64,000 bases of DNA from Leptobrachium leishanense (GCA_009667805.1 CM019071.1:43648250-43712249); one strand, 5' to 3'. Counted from the stretch's first letter, positions 14,101 to 50,587 are shown. Made by a program: numbers and translations. Notes: generated by a model not told the origin, from the letters alone.

Positions 14101-14870
14101 CCCCCTTAACATACAGAACACGTGATTTCGGTGAAATTGCAGATCTTTTCTTCAGAAATGAAACTAATTCTGTAGGATACAGAAATGAAACTTAACAGGG
14201 ATTCTGCATATATGTGTCCCATATTAAACTAAAGAAATATATATAGGTTGCTACCGATCAATGCGAGACGTTTGGTGCTCCTATTCCTTTCAGCCGGTTT
14301 TGCGACGGTTTTTCGAATGCGTTCGGAGAATCGATTCACTGTACTTCGGTTACCCTGCGGTGGATGTTGAATTCACCGCAGGGTCGTCGAATTTAACTGG
14401 CTGAAATGCGACGAATGGGAGAGTACCGAAATGTCCCTGACTTATCTGTGCTCTCTGAATAACCCCTTAAATAAGTGTTTATTGAAGCTTCTAGTTTGTG
14501 ATGTAAGAATTAATGAAAGGAAATAATTCATCCAATCAGCTTTATTCCCCCAGTAATGACTTACTTCCAGTCTGTTTCATGAAGATACTTCGGGATTTCA
14601 TTACAAACTGCAAGTCGTCCTGTTACCCCAACGCATTTCATGAATCTTGACCAACACGTTCACCTATAAATGAAGTAACAAAATACTTACCTTCTTTAGA
14701 GTCTTGACATAATCTCCTCTCAGATCTAGAACGTTCCCCAGGATGGGAAGAGGTCGGGGTCCTGGGGGGAGATTTCTATTCTTCCAAAAATATTTCTTGA
14801 CCCCCAGAAACAGGAAAAGACAAGAAATGCAGAGAACCATGAGGAGAGTGAAATCCCCTGGGAAATCCAT
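1963..14870 (-). CDS. Gene B: cytochrome P450 family 2 gene, exons 1-8 (3' end outside window)
   Basis: A second CYP2 gene downstream of gene A in the same orientation. Exons are 14691-14870, 12786-12948, 8653-8805, 4596-4753, 3693-3869, 3053-3194, 2385-2572 and 1963-2104. All splice phases agree and no stop interrupts the frame, so it looks functional apart from exon 9, which must lie beyond base 1. Visible features: membrane anchor, LPPGPRPLP hinge, WRELK C-helix, EVQR K-helix. Odd points: the I-helix reads AAVET instead of AGTET; exon 4 is one codon shorter than in gene A; the haem loop reads MPLGAG with the same Phe-to-Leu change. The donors of introns 7 and 8 are GTTGGT, weaker than in gene A. 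Expected length is about 496 residues if exon 9 matches its neighbours. Confidence 0.92.
2385..2572 (-). CDS. Gene B exon 7 (K-helix)
   Basis: 188 bp. Starts [17 protein letters not shown], carries EVQR (ExxR), then [20 protein letters not shown] ending IPK. The donor is GTTGGT, a weak match to GTRAGT. Confidence 0.92.
2573..3052. other. Gene B intron 6, no feature seen
   Basis: AT-rich intron. Overlapping ORFs of about 100 codons on both strands show no family resemblance. Confidence 0.6.
3053..3194 (-). CDS. Gene B exon 6 with altered I-helix
   Basis: 142 bp. The oxygen-binding motif reads YAAVETMS instead of YAGTETMS in gene A. The Glu-Thr pair is kept, but the conserved Gly is Ala and the next residue is Val. 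Splice sites are normal (GCAG acceptor, GTGAGG donor). Confidence 0.92.
3693..3869 (-). CDS. Gene B exon 5
   Basis: 177 bp. [17 protein letters not shown] to [12 protein letters not shown], near identical in layout to gene A exon 5. Acceptor TTTTTCCAG, donor GTAGAG. Confidence 0.92.
4085..4450. repeat. 42-bp minisatellite in gene B intron 4
   Basis: About nine copies based on CTCTGCCAGGCTTATATTTC with TCACCCGACGTTCCTCACAT. The 14-codon period yields long open frames (3902-4471 and 4060-4455) that are not genes. Confidence 0.88.
4596..4753 (-). CDS. Gene B exon 4
   Basis: 158 bp, one codon shorter than the usual 161. Encodes (G)[20 protein letters not shown] then [20 protein letters not shown] to SSPWGQ. 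Acceptor TTGAAG, donor GTAAGA. The loss is in frame, next to the exon start. Confidence 0.9.
4754..5395. other. Gene B intron 3, proximal part, no feature seen
   Basis: No repeat, exon or RNA gene recognised up to the degenerate TTAGGG-like run. Confidence 0.5.
5560..6018 (-). mobile_element. Possible LTR fragment
   Basis: The right end GAAAGCATGACA resembles the LTR end at 58151, and CTATTTAAGAG on the minus strand (near 5837-5847) could be its TATA element. The left boundary was not found. Intron 3 of gene B. Confidence 0.3.
6043..6060 (+). repeat. Short telomere-like run
   Basis: Three to four units of TTAGGG. A looser TTAGGG-like stretch lies at 5396-5450. Too short for a chromosome end; an interstitial repeat. 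Confidence 0.7.
6431..6471 (+). ncRNA. Hammerhead-like ribozyme motif
   Basis: Plus strand: CTGA, CTGATGA, an extra A, stem II GCCAGG / TTA / CCTGGC, GAA, palindromic ACGCGT as stem III, cleavage C at 6467, then TCAG pairing with the first CTGA. All core bases are present. Deviations are the unpaired A before stem II and the loopless stem III typical of dimer-forming versions. It lies in intron 3 of gene B, antisense to that gene. Confidence 0.6.
7507..8480 (+). mobile_element. hAT-type MITE with internal minisatellite
   Basis: Begins TAGACTTGTGCACCG and ends CGCACATCCCTA, flanked by an exact 8-bp duplication CCTGATAT (7499-7506, 8481-8488). The arms are rich in TTCGG and CGAAA, which pair when folded. 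A 33-bp tandem array fills the middle. Intron 3 of gene B. Confidence 0.85.
7735..8205. repeat. 33-bp minisatellite inside the MITE
   Basis: About 14 copies of a unit built on GATACATTGAGATTTCTCTG followed by GTTTTACAAGAAG, with a CCCGGGAAG variant. The reverse complement matches the 3' tail of the SINE at 18103-18296. Confidence 0.9.
8653..8805 (-). CDS. Gene B exon 3
   Basis: 153 bp. Encodes (G)[20 protein letters not shown] to [10 protein letters not shown]. Its donor AAAG|GTCAGT shows what the ancestral donor of gene A exon 3 looked like before the MITE insertion there. Confidence 0.92.
9130..9883 (-). mobile_element. Truncated copy of the CAGGGTTATCCAAAGAG element
   Basis: The right end GGATCTCTTTGAATAACCCTG and interior blocks (TTCAGCGTTCGGTTACC, GGCGAATTGCCTGC) match 58794-59696 in inverted orientation. 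The left terminal inverted repeat is missing. Intron 2 of gene B. Confidence 0.75.
9972..10580. repeat. Diverged direct repeat in AT-rich intron sequence
   Basis: The block around AATAATATATCGGTGCACC and CACTACCAAGCTCTTTTTTG at 9972-10082 recurs at 10467-10580 with many changes. No ORF or other element is recognised in this part of gene B intron 2. Confidence 0.5.
10683..12251. mobile_element. Inverted-repeat element with 21-bp array
   Basis: Left AGGGCCCTATTACATTCCT and right AGGAATGTAATAGGGCCCT are perfect inverted ends. The non-array parts match the element at 25228-25894 (for example CGCGTACCAGCGCACAAACG). The flanking duplication is not clean, so the superfamily is left open (Harbinger-like is possible). 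Intron 2 of gene B. Confidence 0.8.
10895..11830. repeat. 21-bp minisatellite
   Basis: About 44 tandem copies of GCGAGTCCGTCATTGTTTTAC with single-base variants (ATGC, ACCC, CGTTG). The period of seven codons keeps several frames open on both strands. These are not genes. Confidence 0.95.
12786..12948 (-). CDS. Gene B exon 2
   Basis: 163 bp. Encodes [20 protein letters not shown] and then [23 protein letters not shown] to KNYG. Acceptor TGCAG, donor GTGAGT. The first 24 residues are identical to gene A. Confidence 0.92.
13005..13431. mobile_element. Harbinger-type MITE, 427 bp
   Basis: GGCTAGGGTCAGACG at left and GGTCTGACCCCAGTC at right are inverted repeats flanked by TTA duplications. CpG-rich interior. 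Intron 1 of gene B. The same length as the copy at 56004-56430. Confidence 0.82.
14255..14475. repeat. Short diverged foldback repeat
   Basis: Contains CCCTGCGGTGGATG and TTCACCGCAGGG as a hairpin and ends near CTCTGAATAACCCCTTA, like other elements with AATAACCC ends here. Intron 1 of gene B. Confidence 0.45.
14691..14870 (-). CDS. Gene B exon 1
   Basis: 60 codons from [16 protein letters not shown] to YVKTLKK, with donor AAG|GTAAGT. Contains the membrane anchor and the [13 protein letters not shown] hinge. The start aligns with that of gene A. Confidence 0.92.
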
Positions 14871-14941
14871 CCTGGAGATCGATTGGTCAATGTCCTGGAA
14901 GAGCTGTCCTCATGGGTTCAGAATGTGATAAAAATGTGCAG

Positions 14942-14949
14942 AATATAAA
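14942..14949 (-). promoter_or_regulatory. TATA-like element of gene B
   Basis: TTTATATT on the minus strand, 72-79 bp upstream of the ATG, matching the spacing in gene A. The match to consensus is weaker than in gene A. Confidence 0.5.
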
Positions 14950-14977
14950 GTATGTTATGAAGATTAAATATTCACAC

Positions 14978-14987
14978 GAGGGTGGAG
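14978..14987 (-). promoter_or_regulatory. Conserved CTCCACCCTC box upstream of gene B
   Basis: Differs by one base from the box upstream of gene A but sits 29 bp rather than 12 bp from the TATA element. It has the CACCC form of a KLF/Sp-type site. Confidence 0.35.
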
Positions 14988-15119
14988 TACAAAACCCAAA
15001 CAGGTAAGAGATTTGATCAAACTTGTTCTGTTTGAGTCAGATTAACATTTTATGGTTCGTGCATTGTAATTTGTGGCTTCTTCTCGTGATATTATGCAAC
15101 GCGCATGTGATCGCATTCC

Positions 15120-16658
15120 CAGGGCCGGATTAAGATCTCTATGGGGCGGGAGCTGAAGATTTTGGTGGCTTTTTTTGGAATTTAGTGAAATGAAAACATA
15201 TTTTAGGTTATAGTGCAGATACGGGTATATCTAACCCGGCAGATACTGTGTGAGTAAATTTACATTCAGATTTCAATCATTTAAAGCATGTAAAATAAAT
15301 TTTTTCACATTTCTATCATCCAAACCTTTGTGGTTATATATTCTATAGGGAATTCTTGTTAATTTTTTTAAAATGGGATCCTGTTACTGCATTTTTCTGA
15401 GAAAATATACAATTTTAACCAAAAAAATGAAATATTTCCCTTTGTTTTTTGAATAATATGACCATGTATAAAACACTGACCTTGCTCCCAGCGCGGGAAA
15501 TGAGAAGGTGAGTAATGGCAGTGGTATTGCTCATTTTATAAGTGACAAATGGACAATGCCATTGCATTGGAACTAAAAATAAAAAGATAAAATGTTTTTG
15601 GGTTTTCTTTTTAGATTTTACATGGTCATGTTTGGTATTAATGCAAAGGCCAGACGCTAGGCTTGTGCACCGATTTTTTTTTTTGGTTCGATTCGGTTCG
15701 ATTTTTCGGATTTTTAAACTTTTCGATTCGGCTCGTTTCGAACGATTTCGGTTTCGATTCGATTCGGTTCGGCTCGTTTTTCGGGTACATTTTTTTTTCG
15801 GAATATCGACCATTTTTCGTATTTTCGTGTCACTGTGCTCGGTTTTTGTATGGACTTTTCGTGATTTCGGAAATTTTCGTTTTTCGGAATTGTAAATTTT
15901 TCGGAATATCGACCATTTTTCGTATTTTTCGTGTCACTTTGCTCGTTTTTTGTATCGACTTTTCGTTTTGCGGAAAATTTTCGTTTTCAGAAAATTTTCG
16001 TTTTTCGGCAAATTTTCGTTTTTCGGAAAATTTTAGTTTTTTCGGGACGTCGTTTGACACATTTCAAGGCCATTCGAAAAATCCAAAAATATTTTGTTTC
16101 GGCTCGGAAACCGTTTCGGATCTGACATTTTCGGATCTAAAAATTTTCGGAAATTCGGCCGCATCCGAAAACACGAATCGGGAAATTTCGTGAAAATTCC
16201 GAAATTCCGAAACCCAAAACGCACATCCCTACCAGACGCTGACCTGTCCAATGACACCTCCCTTGACCTTGTAAGGTGTAAAGATTAGTAACGCAGGGTT
16301 CCAAAGTCCCTCCCAGTGCACTTTGCTGCATTGCGGTGGTTTAGGTTTTTGGTGTAACAATACGTATTAACGGATCGTGTCATCACCTCCATACTTGAGA
16401 TGGTGAGTTAGTGCAGCATCATTGTTCACTTTATAATTGAAAAGTGGAAAGTATTGCTGTGTTAGAAAGAAAAAATAAAGTAATATTTATTATTTTATTT
16501 TTATTGTTACCTCATATGACCCTGTAGCTGCTATGGTGTTGGAGATAATGGGGTCCACGTGTTCATAAATGCAGACATTGTTATTTTTTCTCTGGGCCTA
16601 TTCTGGGGCATGGGCCTGGAGCTGCTGCTCCATCTGCCCCTATGTTAATCCGGCCCTG
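15120..16658. mobile_element. hAT-type element with CAGGGCCGGATTAAG ends
   Basis: Left end CAGGGCCGGATTAAG and right end GTTAATCCGGCCCTG are inverted repeats. They are flanked by an exact 8-bp duplication CGCATTCC (15112-15119, 16659-16666). No transposase is seen, so it is non-autonomous. It is interrupted by a second hAT MITE at 15658-16231. Confidence 0.85.
15658..16231 (+). mobile_element. hAT-type MITE nested in another hAT element
   Basis: TAGGCTTGTGCACC to CGCACATCCCTA with 8-bp duplication CCAGACGC on both sides (15650-15657, 16232-16239). Same family as the copy at 7507-8480. It inserted after the outer element. Confidence 0.87.
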
Positions 16659-16666
16659 CGCATTCC

Positions 16667-18102
16667 CAATCCCATGGGTCAAATAAATGCTATGATAAAA
16701 CAGTTTAATAGAAATGGCTTGGTAGTGAAGGGGTTAAGTTTTATTGTTATGGGTTCAGTACATGAAGACCCATAAAAAAGTCCAGTTTTTTTTTTATAGC
16801 TATTTCAGAAAAGGGTCGAGAATCCACCAGTCTAATCCACCTCCTGTGACACCTCTAAGCATTCCTGATCATGTCCAATCACATACCTCCTGTGTGCAGA
16901 GGGGGAGCACAGGCAAAGAGCTGCCCGGCAACATTTCAGGAAGGAAATCAGTTACCTAATCAATACAGTTTACAGGGATCCCACCCTGGTGCATGAATTG
17001 ATTTCCTACCTGTAGTGTAGGGATTCTGCATACTGCAGGGCAGCACTTTTCACACATTGCACATCAAAGTGAATATATTATTATATATGCAGAAAGCTAC
17101 GGGGAATCTGATATCACTAATAATGTATGGGGAGATTGTTTTGTATTTTAAGTAGCCATACATACTGTTACATAAAGTGATTGCTGCGATGTGACCCAAT
17201 AGTGCAGTGATGGAATGAGCGACATTCACACGTTTTGTCTGTATTATCCAAGGATATTGCAAGGAGTTATAAGATGTATAACAGGTTGGGATCTGGTTCC
17301 AGCAAGTTTAAATTGCTCGGCAGTGGTTGATTTAATAATTACACGTGGTGTTCTTTAAACTTGATTAAAACGTACAGAAATGGAACTTTAACATGTAAAC
17401 TTATTGTCGGAGTTTATTAAACGATATTGACTCGAGATTTGAAATTACTGCATACTCACCGTACACAGCGTCCAGGCAAGAGCAAGTGTGAGGCAGTAGC
17501 CTACTAAGGGGAGCGGCGGGGGGGTGGGCTGCCCCGGGTGAAAGGGGGTGCAGCTGGACAGGGGTGATTGTGAGGTGACCTGATAACAAGTAGAAAATGA
17601 TTCTAATGGTTAAATAATGCCCCGCCCCCTCTTTATAATACATTTATTTACCCTTATTTGAAAAGTTAACTCGTTCTTTCAATTCTGAATTGGACTTGCA
17701 TTGAGCGGAGCCTGGGCGTTCCCAATGTGAAGATCTGCCAATATTCATAACACATTGCCCATGGTTTGAGAGGTCTCCCCTGGCAATCCTCCTCGGCACT
17801 TCGGGGGGTTGTGAGGTCTCATGGTTTAGTTATTTCTCCTGATATTGCACATTTGCACGAGCTGTAATAATATTATGACACTTTTTGAAGCGATCGATGT
17901 GGGTCTTTTTTCTGTGGGAAAATTGCTCTGGGTCCGGTCAGACTTTGCATGTGAAGCTCCTCCACTTATGATGGTGAGAAGATCATGGTTTTCAGCTAAC
18001 GATGTGGATTTTAGAGAATATCCCATTTTACGAGAAAAAAGCTTGTCGTGGGATCATCCATCTCTATTCTACATCTGCTATCGATAAATTGTGAATCAAT
18101 GT
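16667..18102. other. Intergenic sequence, nothing recognised
   Basis: Between the hAT element and the SINE. Short ORFs only; a GGGGGTGGGCTGCCCCGGGTG stretch near 17520 may be a repeat fragment. Confidence 0.5.
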
Positions 18103-18296
18103 ACCGGCTGGGTGGACTAGAGGTAACATCACTGCTCTACCGTGGAGGCACAGGTTCAAATCCCGGCAAGAGCACCTCTCCAGTAAGTGTCCTTGGGCGA
18201 TACACCTAACGGTACAGACTCGCCACCCAGGACATATTGAAAACCAGAGAAATCTCAATGTATCCTTCCTGGTAAAATCCATTATAAATAAAAATA
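18103..18296 (+). mobile_element. tRNA-derived SINE
   Basis: A-box-like TGGACTAGAGG and a canonical B box GGTTCAAATCC in a tRNA-like head, followed by a CTTGGGCGATACACCTAACG body and an A-rich end (ATAAATAAAAATAG). The tail includes ACCAGAGAAATCTCAATGTA, the seed of the minisatellite at 7735-8205. Intergenic between A and B. Confidence 0.8.
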
Positions 18297-18793
18297 GTAG
18301 TTTGCCTGAAGGAATTAGGATTATGCAGATGTTGTATGACAGTTACATGTCTCAGCTGGGGCAACAAATAAGAGAAGTGCTTGTCAAGGTAAAATTTATA
18401 ATAGATGGGAACTAGATAGTAACTATACTGTGTTCAGGTTTGAGATCAGTAGCAAAAAAAACCCCAAAAAAAAACACCATTAATTTCCAAATCAACACGG
18501 TTCAACAGAAAGTTTAGAAAAACAAGGTGTGAAAATAAACAATCATTTAAAATATTTAAGCCAGACGGATCGGTGGCATCATACACAAAAAACAAGGATT
18601 GCTGTAGCACGTGTGAAAAGCCATTAATCTGGTTAAACTAGACAATAAGGGATAAAAATGTTAAAACATAAATATAGGAACGTCAATAAAACGAGAGTAA
18701 GACATATCTCCAAATTTATTCAAAAATGGAAGAGTGGAATTGATGGTTGCGTTTGTTCATTAGTATATAATAAAAGCTGAATGACACAATTAC

Positions 18794-19570
18794 TAGGGAT
18801 GTGCGTTTCGGGTTTCGGAATTTCGGAATTTTCACGAAATTTCCCGATTCGTGTCTTCGGATTCGGCTGAATTTCCGAATCGGATCGGACCCGAAAACCG
18901 ACAGATCCGAAAAGTTTTCCGAGCCGAAACGAAAAATTTTCAGATTTTTCGAATGGACTTGAAATGTGTCAAATCGAAATTTATTTTTGCTCTATTCATG
19001 ATTTTGGTTCCATTCGTGATTTCGGTTCCATTTCGGTAATTCTGGACATCGTATATTTAACTATTATCGGTTATAGCGCTGATTCTGTAAATGTTGTATT
19101 TGTAAATGCGTATCACTTGTTTCTTGTGGCATTCGGGTCAGTTTAGCGTTTTTTAAATCGTTTTGTTCATTTTTTTTTGTTCCTTGGCTTTCATACCATT
19201 TTAATATGAGTAAATAAAGTTGTGAAATGTATATTCAATTATTCATAAGAAAAAAAGGATCTTTATTTAATAAAAAAAAAACACGATAGAATCGCCAGAA
19301 TTATCGTAGACACTTTGAAACGAGGAGAACAGAAGTTCCGAAAAAACGAAAATTTCCGAAATTTCCAAAAAGTCGATACAAAAAACGAGCAAAGTGACCC
19401 GAAAATACGAAAAATGGTCGATATTCCGAAAAAAAAAATGTACATGAAAAACGAGCCGAACCGAACCGAATCGAAACAGAAATCGGTCGAAACGAGCCGA
19501 ATCGAAAAGTTTAAACATCCGAACAAATCGAACCGAATCGAACCGAAAAAAAAATCGGTGCACAAGCCTA
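18794..19570 (-). mobile_element. hAT-type MITE, inverted copy
   Basis: TAGGGATGTGCG at left and GTGCACAAGCCTA at right, flanked by ACAATTAC (18786-18793, 19571-19578). The family arms rich in TTCGG and CGAAA enclose other sequence. Intergenic between genes A and B. Confidence 0.85.
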
Positions 19571-19578
19571 ACAATTAC

Positions 19579-20600
19579 ACGGCACGAAACAGAACAGAAA
19601 ACATGCTGCTGGATGACAATAAAGAAGAACTTAAAACAAAGCCTTGTGCTGAGATGAGATTCACCCATAACTAGTCAGGAAACCTAATCTAGGTCCAGCC
19701 CGAGCACGGACTATCTCAGACCAGGAGTCTAACATGGAAAAATGTAAAGTGATGCATTTTGAGAGTAAAACCTAATCAAGCCATGTTCTAAAGGGTATTG
19801 AGATGTGAGATGTTGTGAATGAGAAAGCTCTGGCTGTAACTGTAGACATTTATCCTTCGCAGCGATGTGCAGCGTCAGGCAGCGGCTGCAAAGGCCGTCA
19901 AAGTCCTGTCATGTATGAAGAGAGAAATTAGTTTAGTTATATATATCCATTATTTATCTTTTTTTTTATAATGCAATGATAAGACGCTGTTTTGGACCAG
20001 TTTTCAATAAAGAAGTTATTCAGCAGAGACGGCTGCGGAATGTTCCGGTGCAATGGAAGAAGCCTAGAAAAGTCACACTAACAAACAAAGTCCAAGGCTG
20101 GACATGCTGTTTTTGTGTTCCAACACATACAGGATCCATGTAAGGTGATCTCTGTTGACCTGTTCATTAACAGGACTTTACAAATAACGTAAAGTCATTG
20201 TAAGAAGACGTAGCAAAGCGTTAAACCCTGACGCACAATTAAAGTGTTTACAAAGTGATTGTGTCAGAATGTTCCGGCCATACAGAACATTCAACTTACT
20301 AAAACAAACACATGTGATGAGGTCGCATTTTACGCATCAATATTCCTGGAGTCTTCTTACGTAATGACCCTTTCTCTCTAAGGTTCCAATAAAAATATGC
20401 GCAAGCTCCAAGCTGTGTGCAGAGATGATAACTCTCTAATTCTGCCTGTCTGTGTGTGTCGTTTCTTGCGCCCTGATATCGGTCGAGGCAATCAGCGAAA
20501 GCCAAGGTGGACAAAGTCGCCAGAGTCCAGGAAACAGTAGCATAGAGGTTCCTCCTAATGGATAGATTTCCGATGTAGACAATTTGGATGCAGATTATTG
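19579..20600. other. Downstream flank of gene A, nothing recognised
   Basis: No conserved coding sequence. A clear AATAAA for gene A was not found on the minus strand close to the stop, so the 3' UTR end is unknown. Confidence 0.45.
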
Positions 20601-20780
20601 TATCCGTCATCTGCTAAAACTGGAGGAAATACAATGTCACCAACAGCAAAGGAAATCGTAAGAACAAAACAAATGTGGAATTCTCTGCCTGTGGAGGTGA
20701 TTTTATCCAGGGTCTGGATGATTTTTTGGGAGAACATGATATTATACAAATTAAGAAGAATTAAAATGTTTTACGTGAAT
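20600..20780 (+). mobile_element. Possible LINE C-terminal fragment
   Basis: The translation MWNSLPVEVILSRVWMIFWE resembles the WNSLPVEV end of CR1 ORF2. It is short and diverged, so the assignment is tentative. It lies just downstream of gene A exon 9. Confidence 0.35.
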
Positions 20781-20985
20781 TGATTGTCCACCATATCCAT
20801 TCAGGAATCAAGACGGACTTTTCCCCCATTTTGGGCACAAGTGGAAAATGTCAATATATTGTAAAGCTACATTTTAGTTCAGTCCTTCATAGCATCAACC
20901 CCTCCGCATTTCGCCTGTTAGATATGGACACAGAGTTGTGGGTCCTTTGTTGTGTTATATGTTGTATGTATCACTCGGAGCCAGG

Positions 20986-47892
<26,907 letters not shown>

Positions 47893-47961
47893 CTTGGAGC
47901 CTCCAGGTGTGTTAATGTCAGCTTGTTACAACGTACTTAGATTGACCCGAGCAATGACTGC

Positions 47962-47969
47962 TTATATAA
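47962..47969 (-). promoter_or_regulatory. TATA box of gene A
   Basis: TTATATAAG on the minus strand, about 70-77 bp upstream of the ATG. Gene B has a TATA-like element at the same distance, which supports both starts. Confidence 0.65.
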
Positions 47970-47980
47970 AGATAAAACAT

Positions 47981-47990
47981 GAGGGCGGAG
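47981..47990 (-). promoter_or_regulatory. Conserved CTCCGCCCTC box upstream of gene A
   Basis: A GC-box-like decamer, CTCCGCCCTC, 12 bp upstream of the TATA box. The gene B promoter has CTCCACCCTC at 14978-14987. Conservation between paralogous promoters suggests a binding site of the Sp/KLF type; this is inferred only from base composition. Confidence 0.4.
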
Positions 47991-48019
47991 TCACAGAGAA
48001 CTGAAAACTGAAAACTTAT

Positions 48020-49585
48020 TGCTCAATAAAGGGAACATTATAAATACACTATAAACACATTATAAAATACATTATAAACAAACACAGTATAAAAAATTTA
48101 AAAACACATTATAAACACAGTATAAAACACATTATAAACATATGACAAAATACATTCTAAACAAATTATAAAACACATTATAAACACAGAATATGAATCA
48201 CATTCTAAAATACTTTATAAATACATTATAAACATATGACAAAATACATTCTAGACACAGTATAAAATACATTCTAAACAAACACAGTGTAAAATACATT
48301 ATAAACAAATTATAAAACACATTATAAACAAAGTATAAAACACATTATAAACACAGAATATGAAACACATTATAAACACAGTATAAAACACATTATAAAC
48401 ACAGAATAGGAATCACATTATAAAATACTTTATAAACACATTATAAACACATAATAAACACAGTATTAAATACAAGATAAACAGAGTATGAAACACATTT
48501 TATAATGCAATATAAACATAGTATAAAACACATTATAAAACCGTATAAACACATTATAGACACATTCAAATACACATTATAAAATACATTAAAAACACCT
48601 GACAAAATACATTAGACACATTCTAAAACACACTATAAGCATATTATAAACACATTGTAAAACACATTGTAAACACATTCTATACCACATTATAAACTTA
48701 CAGGGTTATTCAGAGAGAGGTGAAAAGCAGGAGAATGATTGGAGAATGAAAAATTCTAGGTCAAAATAGCCAATTTGGAAAGTGAGATGAAAGGGAGAAT
48801 TTGTCTGGTTTGGCTATTTTGACCTAGAATTTTTCATTCTCCAATCATTCTCCTGCTTTTCACCTCTCTCTGAATAACCCTGTAAGTTTATAATGTGGTA
48901 TAGAATGTGTTTACAATGTGTTTTACAATGTGTTTATAATATGCTTATAGTGTGTTTTAGAATGTGTCTAATGTATTTTGTCAGGTGTTTTTAATGTATT
49001 TTATAATGTGTATTAGAATGTGTCTATAATGTATTTTATAATGTGTTTATACGGTTTTATAATGTGTTTTATACTATGTTTATATTGCATTATAAAATGT
49101 GTTTCATACTCTGTTTATCTTGTATTTAATACTGTGTTTATTATGTGTTTATAATGTTTTTATAAAGTATTTTATAATGTGTTTTATACTGTGTTTATAA
49201 TGTGTTTCATATTCTGTGTTTATAATGTATTTTATACTGTGTTTGTTTAGAATGTATTTTGTCATATGTTTATATATTTTATACTGTGTTTATAATGTGT
49301 TTTATGCTATGTTTGTAATGTGTTTTATAATGTGTTTATAATGTAGTTTATACTGTGTTTGTTTAGAATGTATTTTGACATATGTTTATAATGTGTTTAT
49401 AATGTGTTTATAAATTATTTTATAATGTGATTCATATTCTGTGTTTATAATGTGTTTTATACTGTGTTTATAATGTGTTTTATACTGTGTTTATAATGTG
49501 TTTTATTCTGTGTTTATAATGTGTTTTATTCTGTGTTTATAATGTGTTTTATAATTTGTTTAGAATGTATTTTGTCATACAAGTA
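48020..49585. repeat. 1.5-kb AT-rich palindrome
   Basis: The left arm consists of variants of CACATTATAAACACAGTATAAAA; the right arm is its reverse complement. The pairing is exact next to the centre (CATTCTATACCACATTATAA against TTATAATGTGGTATAGAATG). The MITE at 48701-48882 forms the centre. It lies just upstream of gene A. Confidence 0.88.
48701..48882. mobile_element. 182-bp MITE at the centre of a palindrome
   Basis: CAGGGTTATTCAGAGAG to CTCTCTGAATAACCCTG with inverted arms of about 70 bp around a loop of about 40 bp. The flanks TTA and TAA are inverted, not direct, because the surrounding repeat is itself palindromic. A diverged relative is at 31976-32153. Confidence 0.8.
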
Positions 49586-49587
49586 CG

Positions 49588-49873
49588 GCTCAGGTCTCAC
49601 AAGGTTTTAGCTTGCTTGTGCCATTACAGGGATTAATGCTCCATATGCAAATCAGTCTGCTCTCACCCAAAAAGGGTGGAAAGTACTGACTGCCAAGGAC
49701 GTCATCCCTGCACGAGAGGTGCAGCAACCCCCGACGATCGTTTTGGCCTTGTTAGGCCTCGTCGGGAGGGTATAGCACTGGCCACCCTTTCTGGGTGAGA
49801 GCAGGCTGATTTGCATATGGAGCATTCATCCCTGTAATGGCACACACAAGCTAAAACATTATGAGACCTGAGC
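49588..49873. repeat. Foldback repeat with central hammerhead relic
   Basis: Inverted arms start with GCTCAGGTCTCA on the left and end with TGAGACCTGAGC on the right. Both arms carry CCATATGCAAATCAG, an octamer motif, and CTGCTCTCACCCA in inverted orientation. The hammerhead relic at 49728-49770 occupies the middle. Confidence 0.65.
49728..49770 (-). ncRNA. Decayed hammerhead inside a foldback repeat
   Basis: Minus strand: CCCTC, CCGACGA, stem II GGCC / TAACAA / GGCC, AAAAC, GATC loop, GTC, GGGGG. Stems I, II and III all still pair, but two core positions have changed (CTGANGA to CCGACGA and GAA to AAA). The stem II loop resembles that of the intact copy at 25014-25059. Confidence 0.55.
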
Positions 49874-49879
49874 GGCCCC

Positions 49880-50587
49880 ACCGTAGAGCAGGTCACTAGT
49901 GCTGTTGCTCGTTCTCAGGACCCTCACAAACCCCCCGTCTCCCAAGTATCCTGGTCCCTCCTGTATGTTTATATCAGGTCTGTTAGAAAAAAAGAAATTA
50001 AAAAAGGGGGAAAAATTGCCTAAAAAAATCCTAAAAAATAAATAAAGAGAATTTTTGCTACAAATGAAAAGAATAAACGGTTGACTAAATATTTAAGAAA
50101 AACAGGGAATATTCCAATATTGCCCATATGGAATCCCCAAATTCTCTCTGAATAACCCTTATAGTGTACAATATTCTTTAAGTAATATAAATAGCAGGTG
50201 GGATGCATGAAAAAAATCTGTGGTGGAACTGAATTTATGGAAATTTTGGTCCCTGTTCTGACCATGAGTGAGTCCATTACGTATTACAAACTATTTAACA
50301 CTAACCCTGCTATTCTTCTTGAGGCTGACTGCTGTGCTAAATTCCTATAATCTAAAACTCCTTATACTTTGTAACATGTAATCTTGGTATTATAGAGTAA
50401 TTGAGGGTAAATAGGGAAATACTGTATATATACAGAAAAGTAATTAGTAAATGGAACTTTGAGACCAATTAGTAAATGTAAAGATTCCGAGGATTTTTTT
50501 TTTTAATTTTGTGATAAATTCCTATTATGATTTGCTTTTATCCTAATACTAGGTGTAAAGCCTGCCCAGAGGGCAGTCTATTGATAA
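49880..50587. other. Intergenic, nothing recognised
   Basis: AT-rich spacer between the foldback repeat and the 24-bp satellite. No ORF with family resemblance. Confidence 0.5.

Noticed and set aside
14060..14110. tRNA-like TTGGTAGAGCGGGAGACAG
   Set aside because: Only an A-box-like word; no B box or cloverleaf.
18103..18190. A genuine tRNA gene
   Set aside because: A and B boxes are present, but acceptor pairing is poor and the head is joined to a SINE body and A-rich tail.
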